The notes under the pieces are model-generated. The model made no database searches, had not been told where the DNA came from, and was given only the letters and a program-made list of their open reading frames with translations. DNA of 64,000 nucleotides from contig NZ_BMOL01000014.1 of NCBI RefSeq assembly GCF_014647055.1, forward strand, positions 27,673 to 91,672. The letters run 5' to 3'. A program made the translations under genes and the position numbers. The stretch comes from Deinococcus aerolatus. GTDB taxonomy: Bacteria > Deinococcota > Deinococci > Deinococcales > Deinococcaceae. Positions 8,520 to 18,152 of the stretch are shown here, in pieces (within the stretch, counting starts at the first letter, position 1; each line of letters starts with the position of its first letter).

Positions 8520-10451
8520 TCACTCCGCGATGAAACTGATGGGGTATTCCTGTTCGACCTCCAGGCCGTAGGAACCCACTGTCCCCCCAACTGATACGGA
8601 CGCCTTGGCCCCAACATCGACAATCTCCCCTGAAGTGTTGACGGCGACGTAGCAGCCTGCCTTGGCCCCCGGGCCTACTTTGAAGGCGCCCACACCCAGC
8701 CCAGCCTTCACGCCGGCAAACACGGTGATCTTGCCCTGGAACGCGTACTCGACCTCTCCGAAGGTATCGGCCAGGACCACGCCTGGGCCTTCGATCTGAA
8801 TGGCGACCTTCTCGCAGTTGAAGCTGACTTCAGCGATCAGGAAATCGAGGGTGACTTTGTAAGGGTCGCGGACCGGGCACGGTCCAGGCTCGTCGAGGGA
8901 CACCTCGACCTCATCTTCGAGCTCGGGAACTGTTCCGCACGGCGCGGAGACCTCGGCCACCGTCCACAGGTCCGCGCCCTGCTGGGCGGGCACCAGAAGA
9001 TCCGTTTCAATGCTGATCAGGGTGCGGCGCTGCATCTCGAGCATGAGCAGTTGGTACGTCGTGGGGTCGCTCACGTTCCCGATCAGCCCGGTCAGCAGCC
9101 GGTAGGTCGGGCGGAACGCCTGAGCGGTGAGGCTATCGAGTTCGCGCATGCCTGCGCGCCACTGGGTGAACGCGTTCTGCGCGGCGCCGCAGCGCACCAG
9201 GCGGTGGCGCTCCTGAACCGCCTCCTGACAGCGGCGGTCCGTACCGCAGGCGCTGACTTCTGGACCCTCCCGCCGGATGGAGTCCCCGAGAACCTCTCCC
9301 AGCTGCTCGTTGATGGGGTCCATGAAGGACACGTGCCGGTCCACCCTGTCCCACAGGGCACGCACCGTCGGTTCGGAACGGGCGAACTCGATGGTGTGTG
9401 AGATGGCCGCGACGCGCGCAGCGGCAACGGCGTCAGGTGCCGCGCCGCCCTGTGCGCCCTGGGGCTGCTCGGTCAGGGCGTTGAGCCGCGCCGTTCGGCT
9501 CTGCACCTGCGCGGCGTACTCGAGGCGGAGGGCCTGCATTCTCGCGGCGTAGGCGCCCAGACCCGCGACATCCTTGGGAAACGGAAGGGCGGGAAGCCGG
9601 CCGTCTATGGCGCGGGAGAGATCGAACGTGAGCGGCGACGGCGCCCAGTGTTGGGTGACGCTGAGCGCGTCTTCGTCATTCTCCGCAGGGGTGGCCGGAG
9701 CAAGCGGCTTGTCTGCCGCTTCCTTCGCCAGGGCGGGCGTTCGGCGCTGCCCGGCCCGCATGAACCGCACGGCTTCCGGCGTCTTCTTCTGCGCGTACAA
9801 CGCGAGGGCCAGGTTGCGCTTCGCTTCTGAGAGCCACGCGTCGAGCTTGACCGCTTCCCGCAACGCCACCTCGGCATCGGGGTATCGGCCCAGAAGAATC
9901 AGCGCCCGTCCGCGGTTGTTCAGCAGCGCGGCCCGGGGCTTCCCGCCCAGCGTCTCGGCGGCCGTCAGGAGTGCGAGGGCTTCATTCGGAGACCCGAGTG
10001 CACTGGCCAATCCGGCGATATTGATGAGGTGCGCGGCGCGCTGGGGCTCGCTGCGGTGGGCGAACAGCAGGGCCTGCAAGGCCGCGACCGGACGCCGCTG
10101 CACCACGGCGCCGGCAGCAATCTCGCTGGCTTCGAGCGGGGTGCGGCCCCTGAGCATCCCTTCGAGTGCGGCGCGCGCCGCTTTTCCAGCGCGCGAATCC
10201 ACGGAGCGGTCCAGGTTGGCCAGGGCCTGTTGGGGCGTCAGGGACATGAACGTGACCGGCCGGGTGCCCAGGGCCAGCCGCGCGTCCTCCAGAGCCTCGG
10301 AGACCCAGACGTCGTCGAATACGGCAGCGTCCTGCACGCTGCGCAGCACGGGAGACTCTTCGATGCTCAGGGCCGAGCCGGGATGGCCTGCAGCGAGCGC
10401 CAACAGGGCCAGGCCCAGCCGGAGAAATTGGAATATGGATGGATGTCTCAC
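8520..10451 (-). CDS. Exported TPR-repeat protein
   Basis: This encodes 643 residues. A signal peptide (FLRLGLALLALAAGHPGSAL) is followed by helical repeats at ~115-235, including TPR-type units such as RAALLNNRGRALILLGRYPDAEVALREAVKLD. A coiled helical middle and a beta-rich C-terminal ~130 residues follow, with six Cys. The role is probably a periplasmic or surface scaffold. The start is GTG 10451, with the box TACGGT six nt upstream on the reverse strand, a leaderless arrangement. I do not recognise the C-terminal domain. Confidence 0.7.
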   Translation of the reverse strand: MRHPSIFQFLRLGLALLALAAGHPGSALSIEESPVLRSVQDAAVFDDVWVSEALEDARLALGTRPVTFMSLTPQQALANLDRSVDSRAGKAARAALEGMLRGRTPLEASEIAAGAVVQRRPVAALQALLFAHRSEPQRAAHLINIAGLASALGSPNEALALLTAAETLGGKPRAALLNNRGRALILLGRYPDAEVALREAVKLDAWLSEAKRNLALALYAQKKTPEAVRFMRAGQRRTPALAKEAADKPLAPATPAENDEDALSVTQHWAPSPLTFDLSRAIDGRLPALPFPKDVAGLGAYAARMQALRLEYAAQVQSRTARLNALTEQPQGAQGGAAPDAVAAARVAAISHTIEFARSEPTVRALWDRVDRHVSFMDPINEQLGEVLGDSIRREGPEVSACGTDRRCQEAVQERHRLVRCGAAQNAFTQWRAGMRELDSLTAQAFRPTYRLLTGLIGNVSDPTTYQLLMLEMQRRTLISIETDLLVPAQQGADLWTVAEVSAPCGTVPELEDEVEVSLDEPGPCPVRDPYKVTLDFLIAEVSFNCEKVAIQIEGPGVVLADTFGEVEYAFQGKITVFAGVKAGLGVGAFKVGPGAKAGCYVAVNTSGEIVDVGAKASVSVGGTVGSYGLEVEQEYPISFIAE

Positions 10452-10668
10452 GAGCGCACCGTAAGTAACGGGGCGTGATTTCCGAATGAAGTGGGCACAG
10501 CTGCCCTCAGGTGGCGCGGGCTGGCGGTTGAGGCTGAGACCAAGCCCCCCCGAGGCTGACGATGGAGAGGGTCCTGCTCGTCGGCCAATCCCTGAAGCGT
10601 TTCGGCTGTCGTAAGACGTCAGACCCGTGTGACAACAGGCCCACTACGCTGACTCCATATAGATCAGG

Positions 10669-10720
10669 GCCTGCCCGGGTGACGGCAGGCATACCGCCCC
10701 ACCGTGCGTGGGGCTTTTTT
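10669..10720 (+). terminator. Orphan tandem hairpins ending in an intrinsic terminator
   Basis: A 7-bp hairpin (10669-10675/10684-10690) is followed by a second 7-bp hairpin (10696-10702/10708-10714) that runs directly into TTTTTT (10715-10720). This is a textbook Rho-independent terminator on the forward strand, yet no forward-strand gene ends nearby. It may close a small RNA, or terminate antisense transcription between the two reverse-strand neighbours. Confidence 0.6.
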
Positions 10721-10836
10721 CTGGCCGAACGGGCCGCACCTGAAGCCTTGACAGAAACAGCGTCCTGAACCCAGCGCGATGTGAAACAGGGCAGTGAAGG
10801 CGAGTTACACCCTGACCGCATCGTTCACTTGAATCA

Positions 10837-11874
10837 TCAGCGGCCCATGAACGTGCTGTCGGTGGGTCCGGCCGACGTGGCGCCGGTGACCACCACCAGC
10901 GCGTCTTCAACCGCATCCGCCACCGGGGACTGGCGCGGGCCGGGCAGCGCGGGCAGCCGGGTCCAGCGGTCTGCCACAGGATCATAAGCGAACACCTGCG
11001 CGCTCTCGCGCTCGCCCTGCGTCACGCCGCCGGCAACAATGATCCGCTCGCGCCAGCCGAACACCGAGGACGTGATGTGGCCCAGCGGTATCGGCAACGC
11101 GCGGACCGCCCGCCAGGTGTCGGTGGCGGCGTCATAGACATCCACCTCGCTCTGATTGCCGTTTGCCTCGTCGCCGAGGTGCTGCCCGCCAATGGCATAG
11201 ATCCGCCCGTTCATCACCGCACCCGCGAGGTGGTTGCGCGGGTTGGGCATTGGGGCCGCCGTCCGCCACGTGCCTGTACCAGATTGGCCTGCGCCGTCCA
11301 GAGTCAGGACCCAGTGGTCCTGGTGATCGCTGAGATACTCGCCCCTGGCATCACGGGTGACGCCGCCAAAAAAGTGCAGGTCACGCCCCAGGCGGACCAG
11401 TGCCCCTCCCCCACGCGCCACTGGCAGCGCCGGCAAGGCGCTCCAGGTCTCGTCGACGACGTCGTAACGCCACACATGATCGGTCTGGGGGCCGGGATGG
11501 TTGCCCAGAAAGCCACCGGCCAGGTAGATGCTCCGATCGTCGGCGGCCACGCCCGCATGGGTCACGGGATCAGGGATGTCGCGAAGGCGGGTCCAGCGAT
11601 CGGCGGCGGGATCATACATGCTGGCCGCACGGGTGGCCATGGGTTTGTCGTTCACGTTTTTGTCAAAGCCGCCGAACACATACAGCTTGCCGCCCACCAC
11701 CGCGCCTTGACCTTCGTAGAGCGTGGTGGGCGCAGGGGTACGCGCGGTCCAGGTCACGGGCAGGGCGTCGTCGGCCAAGTCCGCGTCGTCTATCGGCTGA
11801 GCGCAGGCCGTCAGCGTCAGCAGCACTAACGCCCCCCAGAGGTGTCGGCTCCGCGTTCCTTGACGGTTCATCAT
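10837..11874 (-). CDS. Kelch-repeat lipoprotein
   Basis: This encodes 345 residues. The N-terminus is a lipoprotein signal with lipobox LTAC (Cys24). About five Kelch blades follow, recognisable by repeated GG pairs and downstream W residues, e.g. LYVFGGFD...YDPAADRWTRL, IYLAGGF...YDVVDETWSAL, IYAIGGQ...YDAATDTWRAV and IIVAGGV...YDPVADRWTRL. This predicts a beta-propeller anchored on the outside of the cell, probably for carbohydrate or protein binding. A GGGAG ribosome site precedes the ATG pair; I use the first ATG, but the second is equally possible. Confidence 0.8.
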   Translation of the reverse strand: MMNRQGTRSRHLWGALVLLTLTACAQPIDDADLADDALPVTWTARTPAPTTLYEGQGAVVGGKLYVFGGFDKNVNDKPMATRAASMYDPAADRWTRLRDIPDPVTHAGVAADDRSIYLAGGFLGNHPGPQTDHVWRYDVVDETWSALPALPVARGGGALVRLGRDLHFFGGVTRDARGEYLSDHQDHWVLTLDGAGQSGTGTWRTAAPMPNPRNHLAGAVMNGRIYAIGGQHLGDEANGNQSEVDVYDAATDTWRAVRALPIPLGHITSSVFGWRERIIVAGGVTQGERESAQVFAYDPVADRWTRLPALPGPRQSPVADAVEDALVVVTGATSAGPTDSTFMGR

Positions 11875-11982
11875 GCCGGCTCCCGGCCTGGCGCCTCTCC
11901 CCTTCCCCTGGGTCCTCTCAAGTGTGCTGCGCGTCTGGTGGGCGGCACTGGCCTGCGGCGGTGATCTGAAGTCATCTGGAAA

Positions 11983-12624
11983 TCATGCCTGATCCTGCCA
12001 CAGGTAATTGGCTGGAACTATGCCCGACAGGGCACGCCTTGGGGCTGTGACAGCCAGCCTCGCACAGTCCAGACCTGATTGATCATGCCGATCATCATGG
12101 CGGGCGGGCGATGCAGATACTGCTGACGGGCCTTCGGGACGCCCAGTTTCATCCGCAGACCACGTTGAGTTCGGCACCAGTTGTAGACCCCCTGAACCAC
12201 ATAGGCCAGGCTTACCCGTTGGATCATCAGCCTCGCGAACGCGAGGATTTTCCTGGCCAGATGAGGGTTCATCCGTCTCGTAGTTGCATTCTGACGCTCG
12301 ACCGCTAAGGTATTCGCCGTCCGATACCCCAAGCACTTCAGTTCCTCATTCACGCGGGCCCATGTGCCAGTGGGGATCTCCGTCCGGACCTGCACGACCC
12401 CGCTTCCCGACATACGCTTTGATGATCCGGACGTGGGCTGCGGTTCGCGGGATCCGGTACGTCACTTTCGGAAGCAACTGTGCGGATCGTCTAAGGCCTA
12501 TTGCCTTGAGAAAGGTTCTGACCCCGCCAGACCATGTCGTCCACATGTCTACGCCGCCAGGCCGCCGCTGGCACCAAGGGGCATGGGTTGTTTCCCGCCC
12601 TCTCGTACATGGGGGGATCGGCAA
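11983..12624 (-). pseudogene. Transposase remnant with frameshift
   Basis: Two reverse-strand frames join into one transposase-like C-terminus. The first carries VTYRIPRTAAHVRIIKAYVGKR. After a shift near 12405-12415 the second continues with LGYRTANTLAVERQNATTRRMNPHLARK and VVYNWCRxxRGLRxxLGxPxARQQY-type sequence. ERxNxTxRRxNPxLARK followed by YNWCRxxRGLR is typical of IS1-like DDE transposases found in Deinococcus and cyanobacteria (family inference). The N-terminus and element ends are missing, so it is dead. Confidence 0.6.
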
Positions 12625-12942
12625 AGCAGTGCGTCAGGCTGATCGGCAGATCGTACTCCCTGCCCCTGTCCCGAGTGGGTCTACCCTGACTTGAGACACT
12701 TCTTTTGGTCGCCGAAATGCTTTTCGCTCCAGCAGTGAAGGGGGCGTATGTGGCGCCGACGGCCTCAACTGCGGTGGAGACGAGGCCCAGCCATATCGTC
12801 TCACTTTTTACCGTCTGGGTGCCGAGAAACCTAAGCCAGCTCTGGCCCTGAACGGAGTACTATACCGGCGCACGACATCACTTCAAAAACCCTGACCAAT
12901 CTTCCGTTCGACGGTTTCTATCTCTGAACAAGAGGGGTTGTC
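12625..12942. other. Intergenic stretch, no gene seen
   Basis: About 320 bp between the transposase remnant and the amidase. I see no frame with plausible coding character, no strong hairpin and no repeat. The last ~60 bp are less GC-rich and should hold the amidase promoter; an AAGAGGGG ribosome site ends the stretch. Confidence 0.4.
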
Positions 12943-14448
12943 ATGTCTAAGACGCTTGCGATGCTTTTCTTAACTGCCGAAGTCGCGCTAGGTGGTGGAG
13001 GTTCACCCCCAGATCCCACCCAGTTGACGCTCACGCAGGCTGCCGAGCAAATTCGCGCCCGCACGCTGACCAGCGAACAACTGGTGCGCGCCCTGCTGGC
13101 CCGAATAGACCGCTCAACGCAGCTCAACGCTTTCATTACCCTTGACCGCGAGGGTGCGTTGGCCGCTGCCCGCCGCGCCGATAAACAAACCGCTCAGGGG
13201 GGAACGCTTCCACCCCTGCACGGTGTTCCACTGGTCTTCAAAGACAACATTGATGTGATGGGACTGCCCACCAGCGGCGGCACGGCAGCGCTCCGCACGG
13301 CCACCGCGCGGCGTTCGGCTCCGGTGGTTGCCGCGCTGATAGATGCTGGAGCCATTGTGCTGGGCAAGACCAACCTGCATGAACTGGCTTTCGGCATTAC
13401 CAGCGACAACGCCACCTTCGGATCGGTGCGCAATCCATACGATCTGACACGCTTTGCCGGGGGGTCCAGTGGTGGCACGGCGGCGGCACTGGCGGCCCGA
13501 CTGGCTCCAGGGGGGCTGGGCACCGACACGGGGGGCAGTGTCCGGATTCCAGCGGCGCTGACGGGGACGGTGGGACTGCGTCCCACCGTGGGCCGCTATT
13601 CACAAGCGGGGATCGTCCCACTGTCCAACACCCGCGATACCGCTGGGCCAATGGCCCGCACGGTGGAAGACGTGGCCCTCCTCGACGCGCTCATCACGGG
13701 CGAGAACGTGACCCTGCAGGCTGCCCCATTGCGAGGCCTGCGTCTCGGCGTACCACGCGCATATTTTTACGACGATCTAGACCCGGAGACCAGCCGGGTC
13801 ATAGAGGCGGCGCTGTCCCGCCTGGAGGCCGCTGGGGCTGTGCTGGTCCCCGTCGAGCTGCCGGGCCTGGCCGAACTGAATGCACGCATCGGTTTTCCCG
13901 TGGTGCTGTACGAGGTGCTGCGAACGCTGCCCGCCTACCTGAAGGCCAGCGGCAGCGGCGTCACACTGGACAATGTGGTCGCGGGTATCCGCAGCCCGGA
14001 CGTGGTAGGAGCCTTCGCTGCGGCGCTGGGGCCAGACGGACAACCCGGGACCGCCGACGACGCCATCAGCCAGCAGGTCTACCAGGGAGCCATCCAGGGG
14101 GCCCGTCCGGCATTGCAGGCGCTGTACCGGCAGACCTTCGCCAACTTTAAGATAGAAGCCCTGATCTTTCCCACCACACCCGCACCAGCTCAGCCTATTC
14201 AAGGCAGTGTGGAGCAGGTCATGGTGGCAGGCCGCGCCGTTCCCACCTTCAACACCTTTATCCGCAACACCGATCCCAGCAGCAATGCCGGACTGCCCGG
14301 CCTGAGCCTGCCTGCTGGTCTGACTGCACAGGGCCTGCCGGTGGGCCTGGAACTGGACGGTCCTGCCGGAAGTGACCGACGCCTGCTGGCCATTGGTGCC
14401 GCACTTTCTAAGGTACTCGGCCCCGTCACCGTCCCGCAGTTGCCCTGA
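12943..14448 (+). CDS. Amidase-signature family hydrolase
   Basis: This encodes 501 residues and hydrolyses C-N amide bonds by a Ser-cisSer-Lys triad. The triad is visible: Lys in VFKDNID near residue 100, the cis-Ser in GGSSGGTAAA near 174, and the nucleophile Ser in GTDTGGSVRIPA near 199. The length fits the family. The N-terminus (LAMLFLTAEVALGGGG) is a weak signal peptide or lipoprotein-like leader without Cys, so export is possible but not certain. It is not next to gatB or gatC, so it is unlikely to be the tRNA amidotransferase subunit; the substrate is unknown. AAGAGGGG lies 8 nt before the ATG. Confidence 0.85.
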   Translation: MSKTLAMLFLTAEVALGGGGSPPDPTQLTLTQAAEQIRARTLTSEQLVRALLARIDRSTQLNAFITLDREGALAAARRADKQTAQGGTLPPLHGVPLVFKDNIDVMGLPTSGGTAALRTATARRSAPVVAALIDAGAIVLGKTNLHELAFGITSDNATFGSVRNPYDLTRFAGGSSGGTAAALAARLAPGGLGTDTGGSVRIPAALTGTVGLRPTVGRYSQAGIVPLSNTRDTAGPMARTVEDVALLDALITGENVTLQAAPLRGLRLGVPRAYFYDDLDPETSRVIEAALSRLEAAGAVLVPVELPGLAELNARIGFPVVLYEVLRTLPAYLKASGSGVTLDNVVAGIRSPDVVGAFAAALGPDGQPGTADDAISQQVYQGAIQGARPALQALYRQTFANFKIEALIFPTTPAPAQPIQGSVEQVMVAGRAVPTFNTFIRNTDPSSNAGLPGLSLPAGLTAQGLPVGLELDGPAGSDRRLLAIGAALSKVLGPVTVPQLP

Positions 14449-14666
14449 CTTAGGGCGACCCGAGACCTGAAACCGGAACCTGCGCTAACGGCATAAGTAA
14501 TCTGGATTCTTGCGGCTGAGAGGGCAATTCCCGAAAAATTCAAGTGAGCCTTCCTCCGCAACGAGTGGCTCCAGTCCGGCATTCGATGGTTGGAGCTAAA
14601 TCTCTCGGGAAACCCGTTCAGTACACCTTAAATCCAGTTTTAGTCCATTCACCCAGTCGAGAGTGA

Positions 14667-14971
14667 TTACGAGATTTTGCTCTTAACGCAGGTTTCTGGA
14701 CGAAGTCTCAGCTCACCCAGATGTGGATGCTGCCGGGTTACTGGGTGCCAGAACATCATGTCTTCGCCGGCCTGCTCGAACGACACGTGCGGCATGAAGG
14801 CCGTGGCCCTGCGGCGGTGCGCGTCAGCATAGTCCGCGGCCAGGGCTGGATGCAGGCGTCCACGTACAGCCAGGCGTCCAGCAGCGCCCGTTTCCGGTTG
14901 ACATCGGGTTTCACCCAGCCATCATAGGCACGGTCAACGTCCTTGGACTTGCCCCGCCCGCCGACGACCAT
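14667..14971 (-). pseudogene. Frameshifted remnant of an unrecognised gene
   Basis: The frame from ATG 14971 reads well through VKPDVNRKRALLDAWLYVDA. The coding character then moves to another frame: LHPALAADYADAHRRRATAF, PHVSFEQAGEDMMFWHPVTR and onward to a TAA at 14667-14669. Both halves have the high GC3 of real Deinococcus-type coding sequence and join into one plausible C-terminal fragment. The N-terminal part is missing upstream. I do not recognise the family. Confidence 0.35.
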
Positions 14972-15223
14972 AAGGAAGGGGGTTCGTGCCCTGCGGGAGC
15001 GTCGGCGCAGGAAGAACCTATCCGCCGCTTCAGCCTCGGAGACGGAGTGGACATGGGAGAGGGAGGGGTCAAAAGTGCCGTAATGTCGCCGCCAACACTT
15101 GTATCAGCGGCTGTCGGTACGGAGCCGGGTACACCCGTGGACCACAGGGGGAGCCCCAGCACACCCTCCATTGCGCCCGCAGTGTGCTCTGTCCCAGGCT
15201 GAATTTCACGGTAAGATTTCAGC

Positions 15224-15487
15224 ATGCACCACTCTTCTGCCTGCCTGCTGGTCGTGAGTGTCCCGGCTGGTCACGACGTCGACCCCCAGGCCTGGGAAAC
15301 GCTGAAGCGGTGCGCCGGGGAAGGTTACGGGGCAGGGGTGGTGCTGGCCTCCCCAGCGTTTCTCCGGGCCGATCCCCCCCTGCTGATGGGCGACTGGAGC
15401 GGGCTGAAGGACGAGGCGCTGCGGGAGCTCGGGCCACTGATCGACGCAGCTTTCTTCAACCTGGACTGGCTCGAAGCCGCGATGTAA
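15224..15487 (+). CDS. Small conserved-looking protein (87 aa)
   Basis: The ATG lies exactly 6 nt after the box TAAGAT (15212-15217), the leaderless start pattern of this genome, which is the best evidence that the ORF is expressed. The product is a small acidic protein (CLLVVSVPAGHDVDP, later LIDAAFFNLDWLEAAM) without signal peptide or known motif. It converges with the Bax1-like gene; the stops are 3 bp apart. Function unknown. Confidence 0.65.
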   Translation: MHHSSACLLVVSVPAGHDVDPQAWETLKRCAGEGYGAGVVLASPAFLRADPPLLMGDWSGLKDEALRELGPLIDAAFFNLDWLEAAM

Positions 15488-15490
15488 GCA

Positions 15491-16720
15491 TCAGGTGGTC
15501 ACCGCGGTCCGCTCCGCCAGAGCGAGCACGTCTTTCGGATTCAAAACGCCTTTGAACCAGACCATCCGGTCCCCGAACTCGCCCGGGTCCACCCCGGCCT
15601 TCTCCAGATTGAGCCGCTCGGAGACGCAGACGATCAGATCGGTCCGGCCCGACTTTTTGAGCAAAGCGAACTTTTTTCGCAAATACTCGGGCCGCCAGTA
15701 GCCCACGATCTCCACCAGCACGCTGCGCTCGCCATGGACCAGTCGGAAATCCGGCAGGATCACACCGCCCGGGACCGGGACCAGGTCCACCTCTCTTTCG
15801 AGTTGCCAAGAGGTCTCCAGTTTCGCGAAGCGCTCGGCGAAGCCCGACTCCAGGGCGCTGTCGTGCTCTTCAGGGGCCTTGTAGTGGCTGACGTAACCGT
15901 CCTCGCTGGTGAGCTGGAAAGACCATTCGTCGTCCTTGGGGTCCACCCAGGCCAGATCCCGGCGGGGCTTGAGGGCGGCGCTCAGGTCCCATTTGGTGAC
16001 GTGGAGGAGGGCGGGCAGGAATTTCGCCATCGCCAGGCCATAGCGCGTGTTGCTGGAGAACAGCGAGGTGGGCCCGTCCAGGGTCAGGGTAAAGCCGTAG
16101 TTGGCGTCCCCTTCCACCGTCACCATCAGGCCGAAGAACTTGAGGTATTTCAACAGTTGCTTGTAGCGGGCGGGTTCGTTGCGCCGGGCAGTGATCACCA
16201 GCTGAAAGGCGCGGTACAGCGCCCCCTGGGCCTGCGCCAGATCCCAGCGCTGAATCAGGTCCAGGGGTTCGAGCGGTTCGAAGGCAATCAGGGTCTGCTG
16301 GTCCGGTAGATCGGCGTACAGCGCAGCGGCAACGTCGTGCGGGTGTAGCGGCGACTCGGTGGACAGGGCGCGGGCGGCCTGTTCCAGAACGGTGTTCGTC
16401 CGGTGACGGCTGGGCGGTCCGTCCTGGGCCAGCGCAAAGACCTTTTCCCGTACCGCGGCCGGGGCCAGGCCACCGCCTGCCTCGAACTCCCCGCGCTGCG
16501 AGAGCAGGTGGGCCAGACCGCGCACCACCCGGTAATCCGAGCGGCCCGCCTCCAGGTCCCGCAGTTCGTCGTCCAGGTCCGCACGCCGCTTGCCGACATG
16601 GGCCCCGAAGACGGCAATCAGGGTCTCGGCCAGCTTGAGGTTATTGGTGGTGGGCTTCAGGCGGCGGGGCTCGAAGAGCCCCGCCTTGATCCGGAACATC
16701 AGCAGTTCAGTCGGGAGCAT
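15491..16720 (-). CDS. bax1: Bax1-like nuclease (DUF790), partner of XPB
   Basis: This encodes 409 residues. The N-terminal half matches DUF790 (start MLPTELLMFRIKAGLFEPR, then LAHLLSQR). The C-terminal ~130 residues contain a PD-(D/E)xK-like core: LPDFRLVHGERSVLVEIVGYW, in which the Asp and the Glu of VEIVG are the expected metal ligands. In archaea, Bax1 binds XPB and is a structure-specific nuclease in nucleotide excision repair; the activity here is inferred. The start overlaps the 3' end of the helicase gene by 14 bp, so the two are surely one operon and probably one complex. Confidence 0.8.
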   Translation of the reverse strand: MLPTELLMFRIKAGLFEPRRLKPTTNNLKLAETLIAVFGAHVGKRRADLDDELRDLEAGRSDYRVVRGLAHLLSQRGEFEAGGGLAPAAVREKVFALAQDGPPSRHRTNTVLEQAARALSTESPLHPHDVAAALYADLPDQQTLIAFEPLEPLDLIQRWDLAQAQGALYRAFQLVITARRNEPARYKQLLKYLKFFGLMVTVEGDANYGFTLTLDGPTSLFSSNTRYGLAMAKFLPALLHVTKWDLSAALKPRRDLAWVDPKDDEWSFQLTSEDGYVSHYKAPEEHDSALESGFAERFAKLETSWQLEREVDLVPVPGGVILPDFRLVHGERSVLVEIVGYWRPEYLRKKFALLKKSGRTDLIVCVSERLNLEKAGVDPGEFGDRMVWFKGVLNPKDVLALAERTAVTT

Positions 16721-18101
16721 TGATGCTCTCCCAGGACGGGGCCGCCTGTGGTTGCCACTGGCCCTTTCTCTGCTGGCTGACGCGTTCTTCGCTGGTGCCC
16801 TCGGTGATCACCTCGTACAGCGTGGCCTTCTTGCCTTTGGCCTTGCGAAGGATCCGCCCCAGACGCTGGATGTACTCGCGCTCGGTGGCGGTGCCCGAGA
16901 GCATCACGCCCACACTGGCTTCCGGCACGTCCACGCCTTCGTTCAGCACCCGGCTGGTCACCAGGATGCGGTACGAGCCGTCCCGGAAGCGTTCGAGGAC
17001 CCCGTGCCGCTCTTTCGTCGGCGTCTGGTGCGTGATGCTGGGAATCAGGAACTCGCGGCTGATGCGGTACACCGTCGCGTTGTCGTCGGTGAAGATCAGC
17101 GTGCGCTCGTTCGGGTGATTGACCAGGATCTCCTCCAGGACGCGCAGCTTGCCTTCCGTGCCGTACGCCAGAGATCTCGCTTCCCGGTGGGCCAGCATGG
17201 CGGCCCGCCCCTGGGGCGAGCCGCTGGCCATAATGAACTGCTTCCAGCCGTCCAGAGACCCGAGCTTGATGCTGTTCAGGCGCAGGAAGTCATTCCGCTG
17301 CCGGATCAAGGTGTCGTAGCGGTCCTGCTCAGCGTGACTGAGCCGCACCTTGATGATGATTTCGCGGTAGTCGGCCAGCGTGGTGCCCGCAAGATCTTCG
17401 GGACTGCAGGAATACACCACTGGGCCCAGCAGGGTCTCCAGGTCACGTTCCCGTCCATCACTGCGCTTCAAGGTGGCCGACAGCCCCAGGCGATACGGAG
17501 CCAGACTCATCTCCGCGATGACGCGGGTGAAATCAGAAGGCAGGTGGTGGCACTCGTCGCAGATCAGCAGCGCGTATTTCCCGGCCAGGTCTTCAGCGTG
17601 GATGGCAGCGGAATCGTAGGTGGACACGAGGATTGGCGTGTCGTCGTGGCTGCCGCCGCCCAGCAGGCCGACGTTGGCGTCCGGAAATGCAGCCAGCAGC
17701 CCCGAGTACCACTGTTGTAATAAATCCAGCGTCGGCACGCAGATCAATGCGCTTCTGGGCGTGTCTCTCAACGCCAGCTGGGCCACCAGCGTTTTCCCGG
17801 AGCCTGTGGGCAGCTCGGCCACCCCTCTTCGTCCCGCGGCCTTCCAGGCTTTCAAGGTCTCCGTCTGGTGGGCATAGGGGTTGATCTCGCGGGCAAAGCC
17901 CAGTTCCAGCTTCTGGAAGTCGGCGGCTTCGTCCTTGAAGGTCAGGCCCGCGGCCCGCAGCCGCTCGACGATCTCGCGGTAGTCCTGGCCCCGGGCGCGG
18001 TGATTCTGGCTCCTCGCGTCCCAGGTGAACAGCTCGGCCACCACCTCCGGCACCGCCTTCATCACCAGGGTGCCCCGGTCCAGCCGCAGCGGCGCAGTCA
18101 T
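16707..18101 (-). CDS. xpb: XPB-type DNA helicase (archaeal-like)
   Basis: A superfamily 2 helicase of 464 residues: Walker A ELPTGSGKTLVA, motif II DECHHLP, motif III GLSATLKR followed by the family's GRERDLETLLGPVVY, motif V ILVTSRVLNEGVDVP and motif VI QRLGRILRKAKGK. The N-terminal ~85 residues fit the damage-recognition region. It should unwind or remodel DNA in repair together with the overlapping Bax1-like nuclease. I start at ATG 18101, which follows TAGCAT by 7 nt on the reverse strand; a nearby upstream ATG overlaps that box. XPB is common in archaea and eukaryotes and patchy in bacteria. Confidence 0.87.
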   Translation of the reverse strand: MTAPLRLDRGTLVMKAVPEVVAELFTWDARSQNHRARGQDYREIVERLRAAGLTFKDEAADFQKLELGFAREINPYAHQTETLKAWKAAGRRGVAELPTGSGKTLVAQLALRDTPRSALICVPTLDLLQQWYSGLLAAFPDANVGLLGGGSHDDTPILVSTYDSAAIHAEDLAGKYALLICDECHHLPSDFTRVIAEMSLAPYRLGLSATLKRSDGRERDLETLLGPVVYSCSPEDLAGTTLADYREIIIKVRLSHAEQDRYDTLIRQRNDFLRLNSIKLGSLDGWKQFIMASGSPQGRAAMLAHREARSLAYGTEGKLRVLEEILVNHPNERTLIFTDDNATVYRISREFLIPSITHQTPTKERHGVLERFRDGSYRILVTSRVLNEGVDVPEASVGVMLSGTATEREYIQRLGRILRKAKGKKATLYEVITEGTSEERVSQQRKGQWQPQAAPSWESINAPD

Positions 18102-18152
18102 GCCCGCCATGCTACGGGCTAAAGGTCCATTCCATGCTGACGGGGGCGCCAA

